A stretch of DNA of 50,074 nucleotides, from assembly GCA_017484165.1 (NCBI GenBank), contig JAFUTP010000062.1, positions 1 to 50,074 on the forward strand, read 5' to 3'. The notes beneath the pieces are model-generated. The model had not been told where the DNA came from, did no database searches, and saw nothing but the letters and a program-made list of their open reading frames with translations. Positions 24,979 to 34,924 of this stretch are shown here, in pieces. Position 1 is the first letter of the stretch. Each line of letters starts with the position of its first letter. The DNA is from Cardiobacteriaceae bacterium (GTDB lineage Bacteria > Pseudomonadota > Gammaproteobacteria > Cardiobacteriales > Cardiobacteriaceae). The position numbers and the translations under genes are program-made.

Positions 24979-26889
24979 TCAAATATTGGCAAGTTCCAAC
25001 CATTTGTCAGTCAATTGATTTATTTGTTCTTGTTGCTCGTGAATTTGTTGATAAATTTTGTCCTGTTCGGAGTGGGGGAGTTGTTGAAAGTCCCTGCTTG
25101 CGGTTTGTTCTAATAAATCAGCGGTATTTTTTTCCAGTTCTGCAATTTTCTCGGGGAGATTTTCGAGTTCTTGTTTTTCTTTGTAAGTTAATTTTCTCTT
25201 TGTTACTTTCTCTTCCTTGTTAGTTTTATTTTCTTTATTTTTTTCGACATTTACCGTTTCTTTTTGAAGATTTTTGTCTAAATATTCCAAACTACCGCCG
25301 CTTGCGAGCCAATCGGCAAATCCCCCGATAATTTTTTCGATTTTGCCGAGTTTCTGATTAAAAATCCAAGAGCGATCGACGATTTCATCGATAAATGCGC
25401 GGTCATGGGAAACAATCAGCACCGTGCCAGGAAAATCGCTCAAAATTTCTTCGAGTAGTTCTAGCGTTTCGATATCCAAATCGTTGGTTGGTTCGTCTAA
25501 AAGGAGAAAATTGCAGGGCTTGGCGAAGATTTTTGCGAGCAAAAGCCGTGCTTTTTCACCGCCAGAGAGAGCTTTTATCGGCGTATTGAAGCGTTCTGGC
25601 GGAAATAAAAAATCCTGCAAATAACTAGCGATATGACGGCGTTTTCCCGCAAGTTCGACATATTCGCTACCTTCACCGACGGCTTCTCGCAAGAGCATTT
25701 CAGGGTCGAGTGCCTCGCGCATTTGACCGACTTCGGCGATAGAAAGTTTGCTGCCGATAGTGATTTCGCCGTGTTGCGGCTTGATTTTTTCCGCGATAAG
25801 TTTGATTAGCGTGCTTTTGCCGACACCGTTTGCGCCGATGATGGCGATTTTTTCGCCGCGTTCGATGATGTCGGAAAAATTGCTGATTAAATCTGCATCT
25901 TGACCGTCATAACGGTAAGAAATATTGTCGAGAACGCAAACTTGCTTGCCGCTTTTTTCGCCAGCGTCGATTTGAAATTTAGCGATTTTTTGCTGGGCGA
26001 TTCTTTGTGCTTTTTCGGCGCGCATTGCTTTGAGAGCGCGGACGCGACCTTCGTTACGGGTGCGGCGAGCTTCAATTCCTTTGCGTATCCAAACTTCTTC
26101 TTCGGCGAGTTTTTTTTCAAATTTGGCAATTTCTTCTGCTTCTGCGGCGAGCAATTCCTGCCGCGTTTGGCAAAATCTTTCGTAAGAACAGCGCAAATCC
26201 AGCAATCTACCGCGATCTAATTCCCAAATGCGCTCGGCGGTGTTTTCCATAAAACGGCGGTCGTGAGTGATTGTGATTACTGCTGATTTGTGATTGGAGA
26301 CGAAATTTTCGAGCAGGGCGATAGCGTTGATATCAAGATGATTTGTTGGTTCGTCGAGCAAAATTAAGTCGCAATTTTTGGCACTAGCTATGGCAAGCGA
26401 GAGTTTGCGCAAATTTCCGCCCGAAAATTCCCGCGGATTGGCATCTTCGGCAAGACCGAAAAAAGCAAGCGATTTTCTGATACGAGTTTCTGCGTTCCAA
26501 GCATCGAGTGCGGAGATTTCTTGCTCTAATTCGTTGATTTTCTGTGCAGTATCGTTAAGCGTTGAATGTTGTTCTAATAAATTTTGATATGTTTTTCTTA
26601 ATGAGAAGACATCGGATAAGGCATCGCATAGGGTTTGATAGCAAGTATCTTTGAGATTTTCAGGTGGATTTTGGCTGACATAAGCGATGCGCAAATTTTT
26701 GGCATAGTCGATTTCGCCTGTATCGGGGGCAATTTCTTTGGCAATAACCTTCATTAAGCTTGATTTTCCTTCGCCGTTGCGACCGAGTAGGGAGATTTTT
26801 TCCCCTTTGTCAATAGCAAAAGATACTTCTTTGAGTAGTGGTCGCCAGCCATATGCTAGCGATAGATTTTTAGCGTTGAGAATAGACAT
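24979..26889 (-). CDS. uup: ABC-F ATPase Uup
   Basis: A soluble twin-ATPase protein of the ABC-F family. These act on ribosomes; Uup also affects transposon excision and replication intermediates. The 636-residue chain has NBD1 (Walker A GRNGEGKSS at about 36, signature FSGGNLRKLSLA, Walker B LILLDEPTNHLD), a linker rich in E/K/R (about 230-310), and NBD2 (GANGVGKST, LSGGEKARLLLAK, FLLLDEPTNDLD). It ends in the Uup-type coiled coil (KRKLTYKEKQELENLPEKI onward), which separates it from EttA and YheS. No membrane segments. Confidence 0.93.
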   Translation of the reverse strand: MSILNAKNLSLAYGWRPLLKEVSFAIDKGEKISLLGRNGEGKSSLMKVIAKEIAPDTGEIDYAKNLRIAYVSQNPPENLKDTCYQTLCDALSDVFSLRKTYQNLLEQHSTLNDTAQKINELEQEISALDAWNAETRIRKSLAFFGLAEDANPREFSGGNLRKLSLAIASAKNCDLILLDEPTNHLDINAIALLENFVSNHKSAVITITHDRRFMENTAERIWELDRGRLLDLRCSYERFCQTRQELLAAEAEEIAKFEKKLAEEEVWIRKGIEARRTRNEGRVRALKAMRAEKAQRIAQQKIAKFQIDAGEKSGKQVCVLDNISYRYDGQDADLISNFSDIIERGEKIAIIGANGVGKSTLIKLIAEKIKPQHGEITIGSKLSIAEVGQMREALDPEMLLREAVGEGSEYVELAGKRRHIASYLQDFLFPPERFNTPIKALSGGEKARLLLAKIFAKPCNFLLLDEPTNDLDIETLELLEEILSDFPGTVLIVSHDRAFIDEIVDRSWIFNQKLGKIEKIIGGFADWLASGGSLEYLDKNLQKETVNVEKNKENKTNKEEKVTKRKLTYKEKQELENLPEKIAELEKNTADLLEQTASRDFQQLPHSEQDKIYQQIHEQQEQINQLTDKWLELANI

Positions 26890-26918
26890 TTTTATTCATT
26901 AAATATAACTAGAAAATA

Positions 26919-27521
26919 TTATTTCAACCTTGACGGAATCTTTCGCCTTTTTACTCTCTTGGCTTTATTTTTCCGTTTGCTGCGAATTATGGATTTTACC
27001 AACTCTTGTAGTTTATTCTTATCATAAACCGATATTTCTATACCGTTATTTTGCTGTTCTTTGATAACTTCTTGTTGATAGTTGCGTAAGTCGTATTTAT
27101 TAAACAATTGAAATATTGTAGTCGAGGCAAATTCTAACCGTCTTGCACGATTTTTTATACTATCTTTGGGGTAAATTTCTATATCCTTTTTGATTTTTTG
27201 TAGTTTTCTATATTCCGTATCGATAAGCTTTTTACGGCTAATATTAAATATTTGCTGGCAATATGTAATTTCCCGAACTGTGCAATTTAATCTTTGGGCT
27301 CTTTGTGCGGTTTTATCATCGGGAAAGTTAATAATATCAGCGATTAAATCTTGGGGTTTAACCGTATTGTTTCTTTTTTTTAACGGCTTTATTTTTATTT
27401 TGTCATTTTTTACCCAACGCAAAACCGTGTGATAACAAATATCAAGTTCCTGCGCTGCAAACTTGGCATCATGCTCTTTTGCAATTTTTAAGGCACGGAT
27501 TTTTAACTTTTTGCTATACAT
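26919..27521 (-). CDS. Triple helix-turn-helix protein, transposase-like N-terminus
   Basis: A 200-residue, very basic protein that I do not recognise as a named family. Three similar roughly 40-residue HTH-like segments follow one another: ALKIAKEHDAKFAAQELDI (about 10-37), IINFPDDKTAQRAQRLNC (about 63-95) and IEIYPKDSIKNRARRLEF (about 113-145). A lysine/arginine-rich tail follows (KRKNKAKRVKRRK). The pattern recalls the N-terminal HTH half of IS630/IS3-type transposases, but no DDE catalytic half follows and no inverted repeats are obvious. It ends 29 bp before uup on the same strand. It may be a domesticated DNA-binding protein or a transposase fragment. Confidence 0.6.
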   Translation of the reverse strand: MYSKKLKIRALKIAKEHDAKFAAQELDICYHTVLRWVKNDKIKIKPLKKRNNTVKPQDLIADIINFPDDKTAQRAQRLNCTVREITYCQQIFNISRKKLIDTEYRKLQKIKKDIEIYPKDSIKNRARRLEFASTTIFQLFNKYDLRNYQQEVIKEQQNNGIEISVYDKNKLQELVKSIIRSKRKNKAKRVKRRKIPSRLK

Positions 27522-27535
27522 ATTTTCAAAAATAA

Positions 27536-27565
27536 AAAAGCTGCTAATTGATTTTAGCAGCTTTT
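27536..27565 (-). terminator. fbp terminator (symmetrical)
   Basis: AAAAGCTGCTAA (27536-27547) pairs with TTAGCAGCTTTT (27554-27565) around TTGATT. On the minus strand it is followed by TTATTTTT. It lies 20 bp past the fbp stop and separates fbp from the triple-HTH gene. Confidence 0.85.
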
Positions 27566-27585
27566 AATATTACCGATAAGAAATA

Positions 27586-28587
27586 TTATTTTTCTTCTTG
27601 AATATAGCTCATTACCTTTTCAACCATCTTTTTCGAACCGCAAAAAAACGGACTTCTTTGATGTAATTTTTCAGGCACTATATCAAGAATTCTTCTTTCA
27701 CCATCAGTTGCTAAACCGCCAGCCTGTTCAGCTAAAAATGCCATCGGATTGCATTCATAATTCAGGCGTAATTTGCCGTTGGGATAACTGCTCGCCTGTG
27801 GATACATATAAATGCCACCTTTTAGCATATTGCGGTGAAAATCTGCTACTAATGAACCGATATAACGAGAAGTGAAAGGACGACCCTCTTCTGGGACTTG
27901 TTCTTGGCAGTATTTGATGTATTTTTTTACCCCCTGCGGGAATTTTTGATACCCTCCTTCATTAACAGAATATATCTTTCCGTCATTTGGAATGGTTAAA
28001 TTACCGTGAGATAAAAAGAAAGTTCCCAAAGATGGATCGTAGGTAAAACCATTTACACCGTTACCCGTCGTATAAACCAGCATTGTCGAAGAGCCATAAA
28101 CCACATAACCAGCGGCAATTTGATTTTTTCCTGGCTGCAAGAAGTCTTCTTCGGTTACCAAACTGCCAATTGGTGAAATGCGGCGGTAAATCGAAAAAAT
28201 CGTGCCGACGGAAACATTCACATCAATATTCGAAGAGCCATCAAGCGGATCGGTCAAAATGACATATTTGGCATTTCTACCCCGTTCGGTATCGAAAGCG
28301 ATAATTTCATCTTCTTCTTCGGAAGCAAAACCAGCAATATCATCGCGAGCATTTAATGCCCTCTTCATAATATTATTTGCCAGTACATCGAGTTTTTTTT
28401 GCGCCTCTCCTTGCACATTTTCCTGCCCTGCTTCACCTAAAATATCGCTAGTTAAACCTGCTCTATTTATATCGCGATGCAGTCTTTTAGCCGCTAATCT
28501 AATAGCTGACAAAATACCTGACAGAGAACCTTTTGCTTCGGGATATTCGTGTTGTTTTTCGATAACAAATTCACCTAAACTTTTCAT
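27586..28587 (-). CDS. fbp: Fructose-1,6-bisphosphatase class I
   Basis: A gluconeogenic enzyme that hydrolyses fructose 1,6-bisphosphate to fructose 6-phosphate. The 333-residue chain has the metal-binding motif [18 protein letters not shown], the acidic SEEEDE metal loop (about 93-98), and the sugar-phosphate site [19 protein letters not shown]. The length and motifs are standard for the class I family. It is followed by its own terminator and lies 46 bp downstream of the XRE gene. Confidence 0.96.
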   Translation of the reverse strand: MKSLGEFVIEKQHEYPEAKGSLSGILSAIRLAAKRLHRDINRAGLTSDILGEAGQENVQGEAQKKLDVLANNIMKRALNARDDIAGFASEEEDEIIAFDTERGRNAKYVILTDPLDGSSNIDVNVSVGTIFSIYRRISPIGSLVTEEDFLQPGKNQIAAGYVVYGSSTMLVYTTGNGVNGFTYDPSLGTFFLSHGNLTIPNDGKIYSVNEGGYQKFPQGVKKYIKYCQEQVPEEGRPFTSRYIGSLVADFHRNMLKGGIYMYPQASSYPNGKLRLNYECNPMAFLAEQAGGLATDGERRILDIVPEKLHQRSPFFCGSKKMVEKVMSYIQEEK

Positions 28588-28633
28588 AAAAATCCTTTTT
28601 GAATTTGAAATTACCGCTCTTATGCGAAAAAAA

Positions 28634-28948
28634 TTACTCTCTTACCTTGGTAAATTGAATAATTTTTACTACTCCATTTGGAAAAGTTGCGAATAACTCT
28701 AATTCACCGCCCATAGCTCGAATGACCTTGTGTAATGAACTGATGAGCATGTCATCGCGAGATTCCATTTTGGATATTGCCGCTTGGCGGTTATGACACA
28801 ATTCTGATAATTCAATTTGAGTAAGCCCCAAAGATTCGCGAATTTCACATAGAGTTAGTTCGCTAGCCATTTGACGAAAATTTAATTCCGCTTCGATTCT
28901 TTCTTCTTGCGTGAATTTTTCCGACATTTCTTCTAATTTATTTACCAT
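28634..28948 (-). CDS. XRE-family HTH regulator, HigA-like, orphan
   Basis: A 104-residue DNA-binding protein. A helical N-terminal part ([15 protein letters not shown]) precedes a Cro/C1-type HTH ([19 protein letters not shown], about 34-52) and [15 protein letters not shown]. The tail ([15 protein letters not shown]) is the beta-strand ending typical of HigA-type antitoxins and related regulators. No toxin gene lies on either side: fbp is downstream and 140 bp of empty sequence separate it from aroC. It is therefore an orphan antitoxin-like regulator. Confidence 0.8.
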   Translation of the reverse strand: MVNKLEEMSEKFTQEERIEAELNFRQMASELTLCEIRESLGLTQIELSELCHNRQAAISKMESRDDMLISSLHKVIRAMGGELELFATFPNGVVKIIQFTKVRE

Positions 28949-29088
28949 TGTTTTTTCTCCAAAAATTAAAGTGTTTTGAAAAGGGTTTTGAAAAATGATG
29001 AGAAAAGTTTTTCATAAATAAGCGTTTAAGTATAACTATTTATTTATTAAAAGACTTTCCGAAAATAAACTTGCATTTATTAAATCTT

Positions 29089-30156
29089 CTAAAGATTCCC
29101 ATTCTGCCCCCTTTGCCGTAAAAGATGGTCGCCGAGGACAAGCGCAATCATTGCTTCCATAATCGGGCAAGCGCGCAATGCAACGCAGGGGTCATGTCTG
29201 CCGTGAGTGGAAATTTCCGTATTTTTACCGTGAATATCGATAGTTTTACCGCTTACTAAAATCGAGGAAGTCGGCTTAAAGGCGGCGCGGACGATGATGT
29301 TTTGACCCGTGGAAATTCCGCCCAAAATGCCGCCTGCGTGATTAGTTAAAAATCCGTTTTCAGCGGTGATTTCGTCGCGAAATTCGCTACCTTTTGCATA
29401 AACCGCAGCTTTGCCGTCGCCGATTTCTACCGCTTTTACCGCATTTATTCCCATTACGGCATAAGCAATTTCTGCGTCCAATCGGTCAAAAATCGGCTCA
29501 CCTAAACCGATGGGAACATTTTCCGCAACCAGAGTTATTTCCGCGCCAATGCTGTCGCCTAAGCGGCGAATGTCGGATAAATATTTTTCTAAATCAGCGA
29601 CTTGTTTCGCATTCGGACAATTAAACGGATTTTTTGTAACTTCTTCCCAAGATTCGAAATCAAGCTTAATTTCACCGATTTGCGATAAATAGGAATGAAT
29701 AACAACGCCAGAAAGCGCGCCCAAAATTTGTTTGACAATCGCACCTGCCGCAACGCGAGCGGCTGTTTCTCTTGCCGAAGAACGACCGCCGCCACGGTAA
29801 TCGCGAATGCCGTATTTATGAAAATATGTGAAATCAGCATGACCTGGACGGAATTTTTCCGCAATATCGGAGTAATCACGGCTTTGCTGATTTTGGTTAC
29901 GAATAAGAAAGCCAATTGGCGTGCCAGTGGTTTTGCCATGAAAAATTCCCGAGAGAATTTCCACCGTATCGCTTTCATTGCGCGGAGTTACAAAGCGGCT
30001 AGTGCCAGGACGGCGACGGTCAAGTTCGGCTTGAATTTTTTCTAAATTGATAGGGATATTTGCTGGCGCGCCGTCCAAAATTCCGCCGATTGCCGCTCCG
30101 TGGCTCTCACCGAAACTAGTAAAAACAAGGTTTTTGCCGATGCTATTGCCGCTCAT
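29089..30156 (-). CDS. aroC: Chorismate synthase
   Basis: Last step of the shikimate pathway, converting 5-enolpyruvylshikimate-3-phosphate to chorismate with reduced FMN. It is 355 residues from ATG 30156, just 10 bp after adk. The frame is open further upstream, but that part overlaps adk and lacks family features. Motifs: [18 protein letters not shown] (start), [54 protein letters not shown] and the C-terminal [18 protein letters not shown]. aroE lies elsewhere in the window, at 47434. Confidence 0.96.
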   Translation of the reverse strand: MSGNSIGKNLVFTSFGESHGAAIGGILDGAPANIPINLEKIQAELDRRRPGTSRFVTPRNESDTVEILSGIFHGKTTGTPIGFLIRNQNQQSRDYSDIAEKFRPGHADFTYFHKYGIRDYRGGGRSSARETAARVAAGAIVKQILGALSGVVIHSYLSQIGEIKLDFESWEEVTKNPFNCPNAKQVADLEKYLSDIRRLGDSIGAEITLVAENVPIGLGEPIFDRLDAEIAYAVMGINAVKAVEIGDGKAAVYAKGSEFRDEITAENGFLTNHAGGILGGISTGQNIIVRAAFKPTSSILVSGKTIDIHGKNTEISTHGRHDPCVALRACPIMEAMIALVLGDHLLRQRGQNGNL

Positions 30157-30166
30157 AAGTTTGCGC

Positions 30167-30715
30167 TCACAATTTGAGAGTATCCAAAATCGCGGTGATT
30201 TTTGCGGATGTTTCTTCGATAGTGCCGTTACCGACAACGGTATGAACTTTGCCCTGCGCACGGTAAAAATCGATTAACGGCGCGGTTTGCGTTTGATATA
30301 CCGCAAGGCGATTGGCAATTGTGGCTTCGTTGTCGTCAGCTCTACCGCGACCGAGAAGGCGGTTCATAAGTTCGTCCTTGCCGACATCAAGATGAATTGC
30401 GCAGTCGATTTTTTGTCCCTTCTCGGCGAGCAATTTGTCCAAAGCTTCGGCTTGCGCGATAGTGCGAGGAAAACCGTCGAAGAGTGCGCCTTTTTCGGTT
30501 AAGCGTTTTTCAATCATTCCGATAACAATTTCGTCCGAAACCAAACCGCCAGCGTCCATAATCGATTTTGCCGCTAAACCTAGCTCACTTGCTGCCGCGA
30601 TTTCAGCACGCAACATATCGCCCGTTGAAAGATGAACTAAACCGTATTTATCGATAATTCTTTCTGATTGTGTGCCTTTGCCAGAACCTGGTGCACCGAG
30701 GAAAATAATGTTCAT
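30167..30715 (-). CDS. adk: Adenylate kinase, short (no LID insertion) form
   Basis: Interconverts ATP + AMP and 2 ADP. The 182-residue chain has the P-loop [10 protein letters not shown] (7-16), HLSTGDMLR (AMP site) and [11 protein letters not shown]. In place of the roughly 40-residue LID domain of E. coli Adk (214 residues) there is only a short loop after [17 protein letters not shown], so this is the short form also known from Xanthomonadales and some other bacteria. aroC follows after 10 bp and is probably co-transcribed. Confidence 0.95.
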   Translation of the reverse strand: MNIIFLGAPGSGKGTQSERIIDKYGLVHLSTGDMLRAEIAAASELGLAAKSIMDAGGLVSDEIVIGMIEKRLTEKGALFDGFPRTIAQAEALDKLLAEKGQKIDCAIHLDVGKDELMNRLLGRGRADDNEATIANRLAVYQTQTAPLIDFYRAQGKVHTVVGNGTIEETSAKITAILDTLKL

Positions 30716-30857
30716 TTTGCTCCTGTTTGCTTAAAAAAACTAGGGTGGAATTTATTCAATAACGACGAAGTAATAAACAATCCTTCATCAAGATTATAGC
30801 AATTATAAAGAACGATGAATTATAATAACTTTATCAAGGTTATACAAGGAGAATAAG

Positions 30858-33800
30858 GTGTTAAAAAAACTATTTTCAATTTCAGGCTTTGCGGCTTATT
30901 TAGCGGTAATGTTTTTGAATGCAACAGTGGATAATGCGCATAAAATTACTTTATCCAATATTTTAACTAAAAGTTATGCTGATGGTGATAAAACCCTGTT
31001 TATACTTCAAGCCATAATTTCGATGATGATTTTATTGCCATTCGTTTTATTATTTTCCCCAGCTGGTTTTATTTCCGATAAATATTCCAAAACGAAAGTC
31101 ATTAGAGCTTGTGCATTAGCAGGTTTAATTATTTCTATTTTAATCGCTGTATGTTATTTTTTAGGTCTATTTGCAGTGGCATTTTTAATGACTTTTATAT
31201 TAGCCGTGCAAAGTGCAATTTATTCTCCTGCCAAATACGGAATAATTAAGTCAATTGTGGGCACGGAAAATCTCGGTGCGGCAAATGGTGTTATTCAAGC
31301 CCTAACATTGATTGCAATTTTGTTTGCAATGTTTATTTTTTCCTTTATTTTTGAAGCAAGATTTGCCAGTTATTTGGGAGAAAATAATCCCAGTGAAATA
31401 TTGAAGTTTTACTACTTTATCGGAATAAGTTTAGTCGTGTTAAGTATTTGTGAATTTATTTTTGCAATGCGCTTACCGATGCTTGAAAAAGGGGATGAGA
31501 GTGCAAAATTTTCTTATCAACAGTATTTCCGTTTGCAGTATTTATTTGACAATTTGAAAATAATTTATCGGCAAAAAAATATTTGGCTGGCAATTGTTGG
31601 TTTAAGTATCTTTTGGGGAATTTCTCAAATCATTATTGCGACTTTTTCAACCCATTACAAAGCTGTTTTTCAAGATAGTGATACGGCAAAAATTAACGGT
31701 ATTTTGGCTTTAAGTTTAATTGGAATTGCCTTCGGTTCAAGTATTGCTGGTAAGTTGAGTAAAAGGCATATTGAAGTTGGAATTGTGCCTTTGGGAGCAT
31801 TAGGAATGTATATATCTTTGTATTCATTCGGAATGTCCAGTAAAGTGCTTTCGGTTGCAATAAGTTCTTTTGCTTTTGGTTTATTCGGCGGAATGTTTAT
31901 TGTGCCCTTAAATTCGATTATTCAATATTTTGCACCTGAACGGAAAATGGGAAAAGTCATTGCAGGGAATAATTTTATGCAGAATCTTGCGATGATTTTG
32001 TTCCTTTTGACAGGTATTTTGTTAGTTAATTTGCTGGGATTTTCAACTACGCAATTATTTGCTTTTGTTGCTTTAATTGCATGTATCGGTAGTTTTTATT
32101 CTATTTTGCAATTACCGCACTTATTCGCCCGAATTTTATTATTACCAATTTTGAAGAAGAGTTATAAATTTGAAGTCGAAGGGGTGGAAAATTTACCGCA
32201 ATCAGGTGGAGTTTTATTGCTCGGTAATCATATTTCTTGGATTGATTGGTTAGTTTTACAAGTTGCAAGTCCCCGTGCAATCAAATTTGTGATGTATAAA
32301 GAGTATTACAACCGTTGGTATCTCACATGGTTATTGAAATTTTTCAAGGTTATTCCGATATCGGAAAGGAGTTCTAAAGAAAGCTTCAAAGCTATAAAAG
32401 AACGCCTTGATAACGGTGAAGTAGTAGCTTTATTTCCTGAAGGAATTATTACTTACAACGGACAAATTAACGAATTTCAAAAAGGTTTTGAATTTGTTTT
32501 AGAAAATTGGGAAAATCCTGTGGTTGTGCCGTTTTATTTGCGCGGTTTATGGGGTTCGAGTTTTTCCCGAGCGGATGATTATTACAAGCAATTAACTAGC
32601 AAACAGGTGAATAAAAGAGAGCTGATAGTGGCATTTGGTAAGCCGATAAATGGTTTTATCGATAGAAGTGCGATGCGTCAGAAAGTTATTGAACTATCTT
32701 TTATATCTTGGGAGCAATATATTAGCCGTCAAAAAGCACTTCCGTATCAATGGTTACATATTTCAAAACAGCATTTATTAAAAACTTCAATTGTTGATAA
32801 TTTAGCAGGCTCGATGAATAACTTGAAGGTTTTAACAGGAGTTTTGTTTTTTATCAAAATAATTCGCAAAAATTTTGCATCGGAGAAAAATATCGGTGTA
32901 TTGCTGCCGTCTTCGGCGGTTGCTTCAATTGTGAATATGGCATTGTTGGCAACGGGAAAAGTCCCCGTTAATTTGAATTACACCTTGAGTGCGGAAAGTA
33001 TGCAAGCGGCACTTCGCAAAGCAAATATCAATAGCGTTATAACTTCCAATAAATTTTTAGAAAAATTAAAACGCAAGGGCTTTGATTTTGAAAGCGTTTT
33101 GGGAAATAAAATTCGTGCAGCGGAAGATTTAACTCAAACCGTAAATAAAAATGCTAAAACAGTGGCATTTTTATCGGCTTTGCTTTTAAGTGAAAATTTA
33201 ATCAAACAGTTGTATTTTGCCAAAATAAAAACCGATGAAACAGCGGCAATTTTATTTAGCTCTGGTAGTGAAGGAGAACCAAAAGGGGTAGAACTTTCAC
33301 ATAAAAATATTTTGGCGAATATTAAGCAAGTTAGCGGTTTGATAAATTTCCGTCGTGATGATGTAGTTTTGAATTCTTTACCGATATTTCATTCATTCGG
33401 TTTAACGGTTACAACATTTATGCCACTTTGTGAAGGGGTAAAAATGGTCTGCGTTGCTGATCCTACCGATGCTCAAAGCGTTGGTAAAATGGCAGCTAGA
33501 TATTCCGCAACAATTATATTTGGAACTTCTACTTTTTTCCGTTTATATGTAAAGAGTCCAAAATTATTACCGCTTATGTTCCAGTCGGCAAGAATTATCG
33601 TGGCAGGTGCGGAAAAGCTTAAAACCGAAGTAAAAGAAGCATTCAAATTAAAGTTTGGAATGGATATTTGTGAAGGTTACGGTGCAACAGAAACCGCTCC
33701 CGTTGCGGCGGTTAATACTCCGAATATGTTAGAGCGGGATACATTAAAAGAATTGATTTTTTCAAAAGCTGGAACAGTAGGAATGCCGTTACCAGGAACG

Positions 33801-34328
33801 GTAATAAAAATAGTTAATCCAGAAGACCTAACAGAGTTAAAAAATGGTGAGGATGGGTTAATTTTAATTGGCGGTTCGCAGGTAATGAAGGGTTATTTGA
33901 ACGACCCGAAAAAGACCGAAGAGGTGATTGTTGAAATCGACGGTGTTCGTTATTACAAAACTGGTGATAAAGGGCATATCGATGAGCAAGGCTTTGTAAG
34001 CATCACCGACCGTTATTCGCGCTTTGCAAAAATCGGTGGTGAGATGATTTCGCTTGGCAGCGTTGAGGAAAAATTGACCGCGATTTTGGGGGATGTGAGT
34101 TTTTCGGTAGTTGCCGTGCCTGATGAGAAGAAAGGTGAGGCGGTAGTTTTGCTGATTAAAACCGATGAGGAAATTGCCTCTATCAAAGAAAAAGTAAAAC
34201 AGTCGGATTTGCTGCCTCTGATGCAACCTACACACTATTTTGCGGTGGAAAATCTTCCCGTTCTTGCGAGCGGAAAAGCTGATTTCAAAGGTGCAAAACA
34301 GCTGGCTTTGGAATTTTTGGCGAAGTGA
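30858..34328 (+). CDS. Three-domain lysophospholipid transporter / acyltransferase / acyl-ACP synthetase
   Basis: A 1156-residue fusion that appears to hold the whole lysophospholipid re-acylation route in one chain. Residues about 10-420 are a 12-helix MFS transporter of the LplT type, which flips lysophospholipids inward. About 435-625 is a PlsC acyltransferase (NHISWID with the H458-x4-D463 catalytic pair; LFPEGIITYNG). About 650-1156 is an AMP-forming acyl-ACP synthetase (P-loop ILFSSGSEGEPKG, GYGATETAP, YYKTGDKG). E. coli makes LplT and Aas as two proteins. It starts at GTG 30858 with AAGGAG seven bases upstream. The same triple fusion is known in other proteobacteria. Confidence 0.92.
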   Translation: MLKKLFSISGFAAYLAVMFLNATVDNAHKITLSNILTKSYADGDKTLFILQAIISMMILLPFVLLFSPAGFISDKYSKTKVIRACALAGLIISILIAVCYFLGLFAVAFLMTFILAVQSAIYSPAKYGIIKSIVGTENLGAANGVIQALTLIAILFAMFIFSFIFEARFASYLGENNPSEILKFYYFIGISLVVLSICEFIFAMRLPMLEKGDESAKFSYQQYFRLQYLFDNLKIIYRQKNIWLAIVGLSIFWGISQIIIATFSTHYKAVFQDSDTAKINGILALSLIGIAFGSSIAGKLSKRHIEVGIVPLGALGMYISLYSFGMSSKVLSVAISSFAFGLFGGMFIVPLNSIIQYFAPERKMGKVIAGNNFMQNLAMILFLLTGILLVNLLGFSTTQLFAFVALIACIGSFYSILQLPHLFARILLLPILKKSYKFEVEGVENLPQSGGVLLLGNHISWIDWLVLQVASPRAIKFVMYKEYYNRWYLTWLLKFFKVIPISERSSKESFKAIKERLDNGEVVALFPEGIITYNGQINEFQKGFEFVLENWENPVVVPFYLRGLWGSSFSRADDYYKQLTSKQVNKRELIVAFGKPINGFIDRSAMRQKVIELSFISWEQYISRQKALPYQWLHISKQHLLKTSIVDNLAGSMNNLKVLTGVLFFIKIIRKNFASEKNIGVLLPSSAVASIVNMALLATGKVPVNLNYTLSAESMQAALRKANINSVITSNKFLEKLKRKGFDFESVLGNKIRAAEDLTQTVNKNAKTVAFLSALLLSENLIKQLYFAKIKTDETAAILFSSGSEGEPKGVELSHKNILANIKQVSGLINFRRDDVVLNSLPIFHSFGLTVTTFMPLCEGVKMVCVADPTDAQSVGKMAARYSATIIFGTSTFFRLYVKSPKLLPLMFQSARIIVAGAEKLKTEVKEAFKLKFGMDICEGYGATETAPVAAVNTPNMLERDTLKELIFSKAGTVGMPLPGTVIKIVNPEDLTELKNGEDGLILIGGSQVMKGYLNDPKKTEEVIVEIDGVRYYKTGDKGHIDEQGFVSITDRYSRFAKIGGEMISLGSVEEKLTAILGDVSFSVVAVPDEKKGEAVVLLIKTDEEIASIKEKVKQSDLLPLMQPTHYFAVENLPVLASGKADFKGAKQLALEFLAK

Positions 34329-34351
34329 TTTTGTGTTTGTGAAAATTGTTT

Positions 34352-34924
34352 ATGAAAAGCGCGAATAAACGGCAAGTTATTGTTTTGTTTAACAAGCCGT
34401 TTCAAGTTCTGTCGCAATTTACCGATACGGCTGGGCGGCGCACTTTGAAAGATTACATCGATATTGCCGATATTTATCCCGCAGGACGGCTCGATTATGA
34501 CAGCGAAGGATTGCTGGTGCTGACTAATGACGGCAGACTGCAAGCGAAAATTGCGCAGCCAAAGTTCAAATTGCCGAAAACTTATCTTGTGCAAGTTGAT
34601 GGTGAAATTAACGATGAGGCGATTTCTCGCTTGCGTGCTGGGGTTGAATTAAAAGACGGTTTAACTTTACCTGCAAAAGCGCGGAAAATTTCCGAACCTT
34701 CGCTTTGGGAGCGCAATCCGCCTGTGCGTTTTCGGAAAAATATTCCGACAAGTTGGCTGGAAATCACGATTTGTGAAGGAAGAAATCGCCAGGTGCGAAG
34801 AATGACGGCAGCTGTTGGTTATCCGACTTTGCGGCTTGTTCGGGTGGCAGTTGGAGATTGGCGGCTAAATGGGATAAAATCGGGGAGTTTTTTGCTTACA
34901 CCTAATGAGAAAAGGACATTATGA
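34352..34924 (+). CDS. rluE: 23S rRNA pseudouridine-2457 synthase RluE
   Basis: RsuA/RluE-family pseudouridine synthase, 190 residues from ATG 34352. The catalytic region is YPAGRLDYDSEGLLVLTNDG, with the nucleophile Asp in GRLD. Further family features are LPKTYLVQVDGEI, TICEGRNRQVRRMTAAVGYPT and LRLVRVAVGDW. There is no N-terminal S4 domain, which points to RluE rather than RluB, RluF or RsuA. The stop overlaps the trpD start (ATGA), an unexpected coupling. Confidence 0.9.
   Translation: MKSANKRQVIVLFNKPFQVLSQFTDTAGRRTLKDYIDIADIYPAGRLDYDSEGLLVLTNDGRLQAKIAQPKFKLPKTYLVQVDGEINDEAISRLRAGVELKDGLTLPAKARKISEPSLWERNPPVRFRKNIPTSWLEITICEGRNRQVRRMTAAVGYPTLRLVRVAVGDWRLNGIKSGSFLLTPNEKRTL

Noticed and set aside
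30157..30261. N-terminal extension of chorismate synthase
   Set aside because: It overlaps adk and has no family similarity; the ATG at 30156 gives the canonical start.
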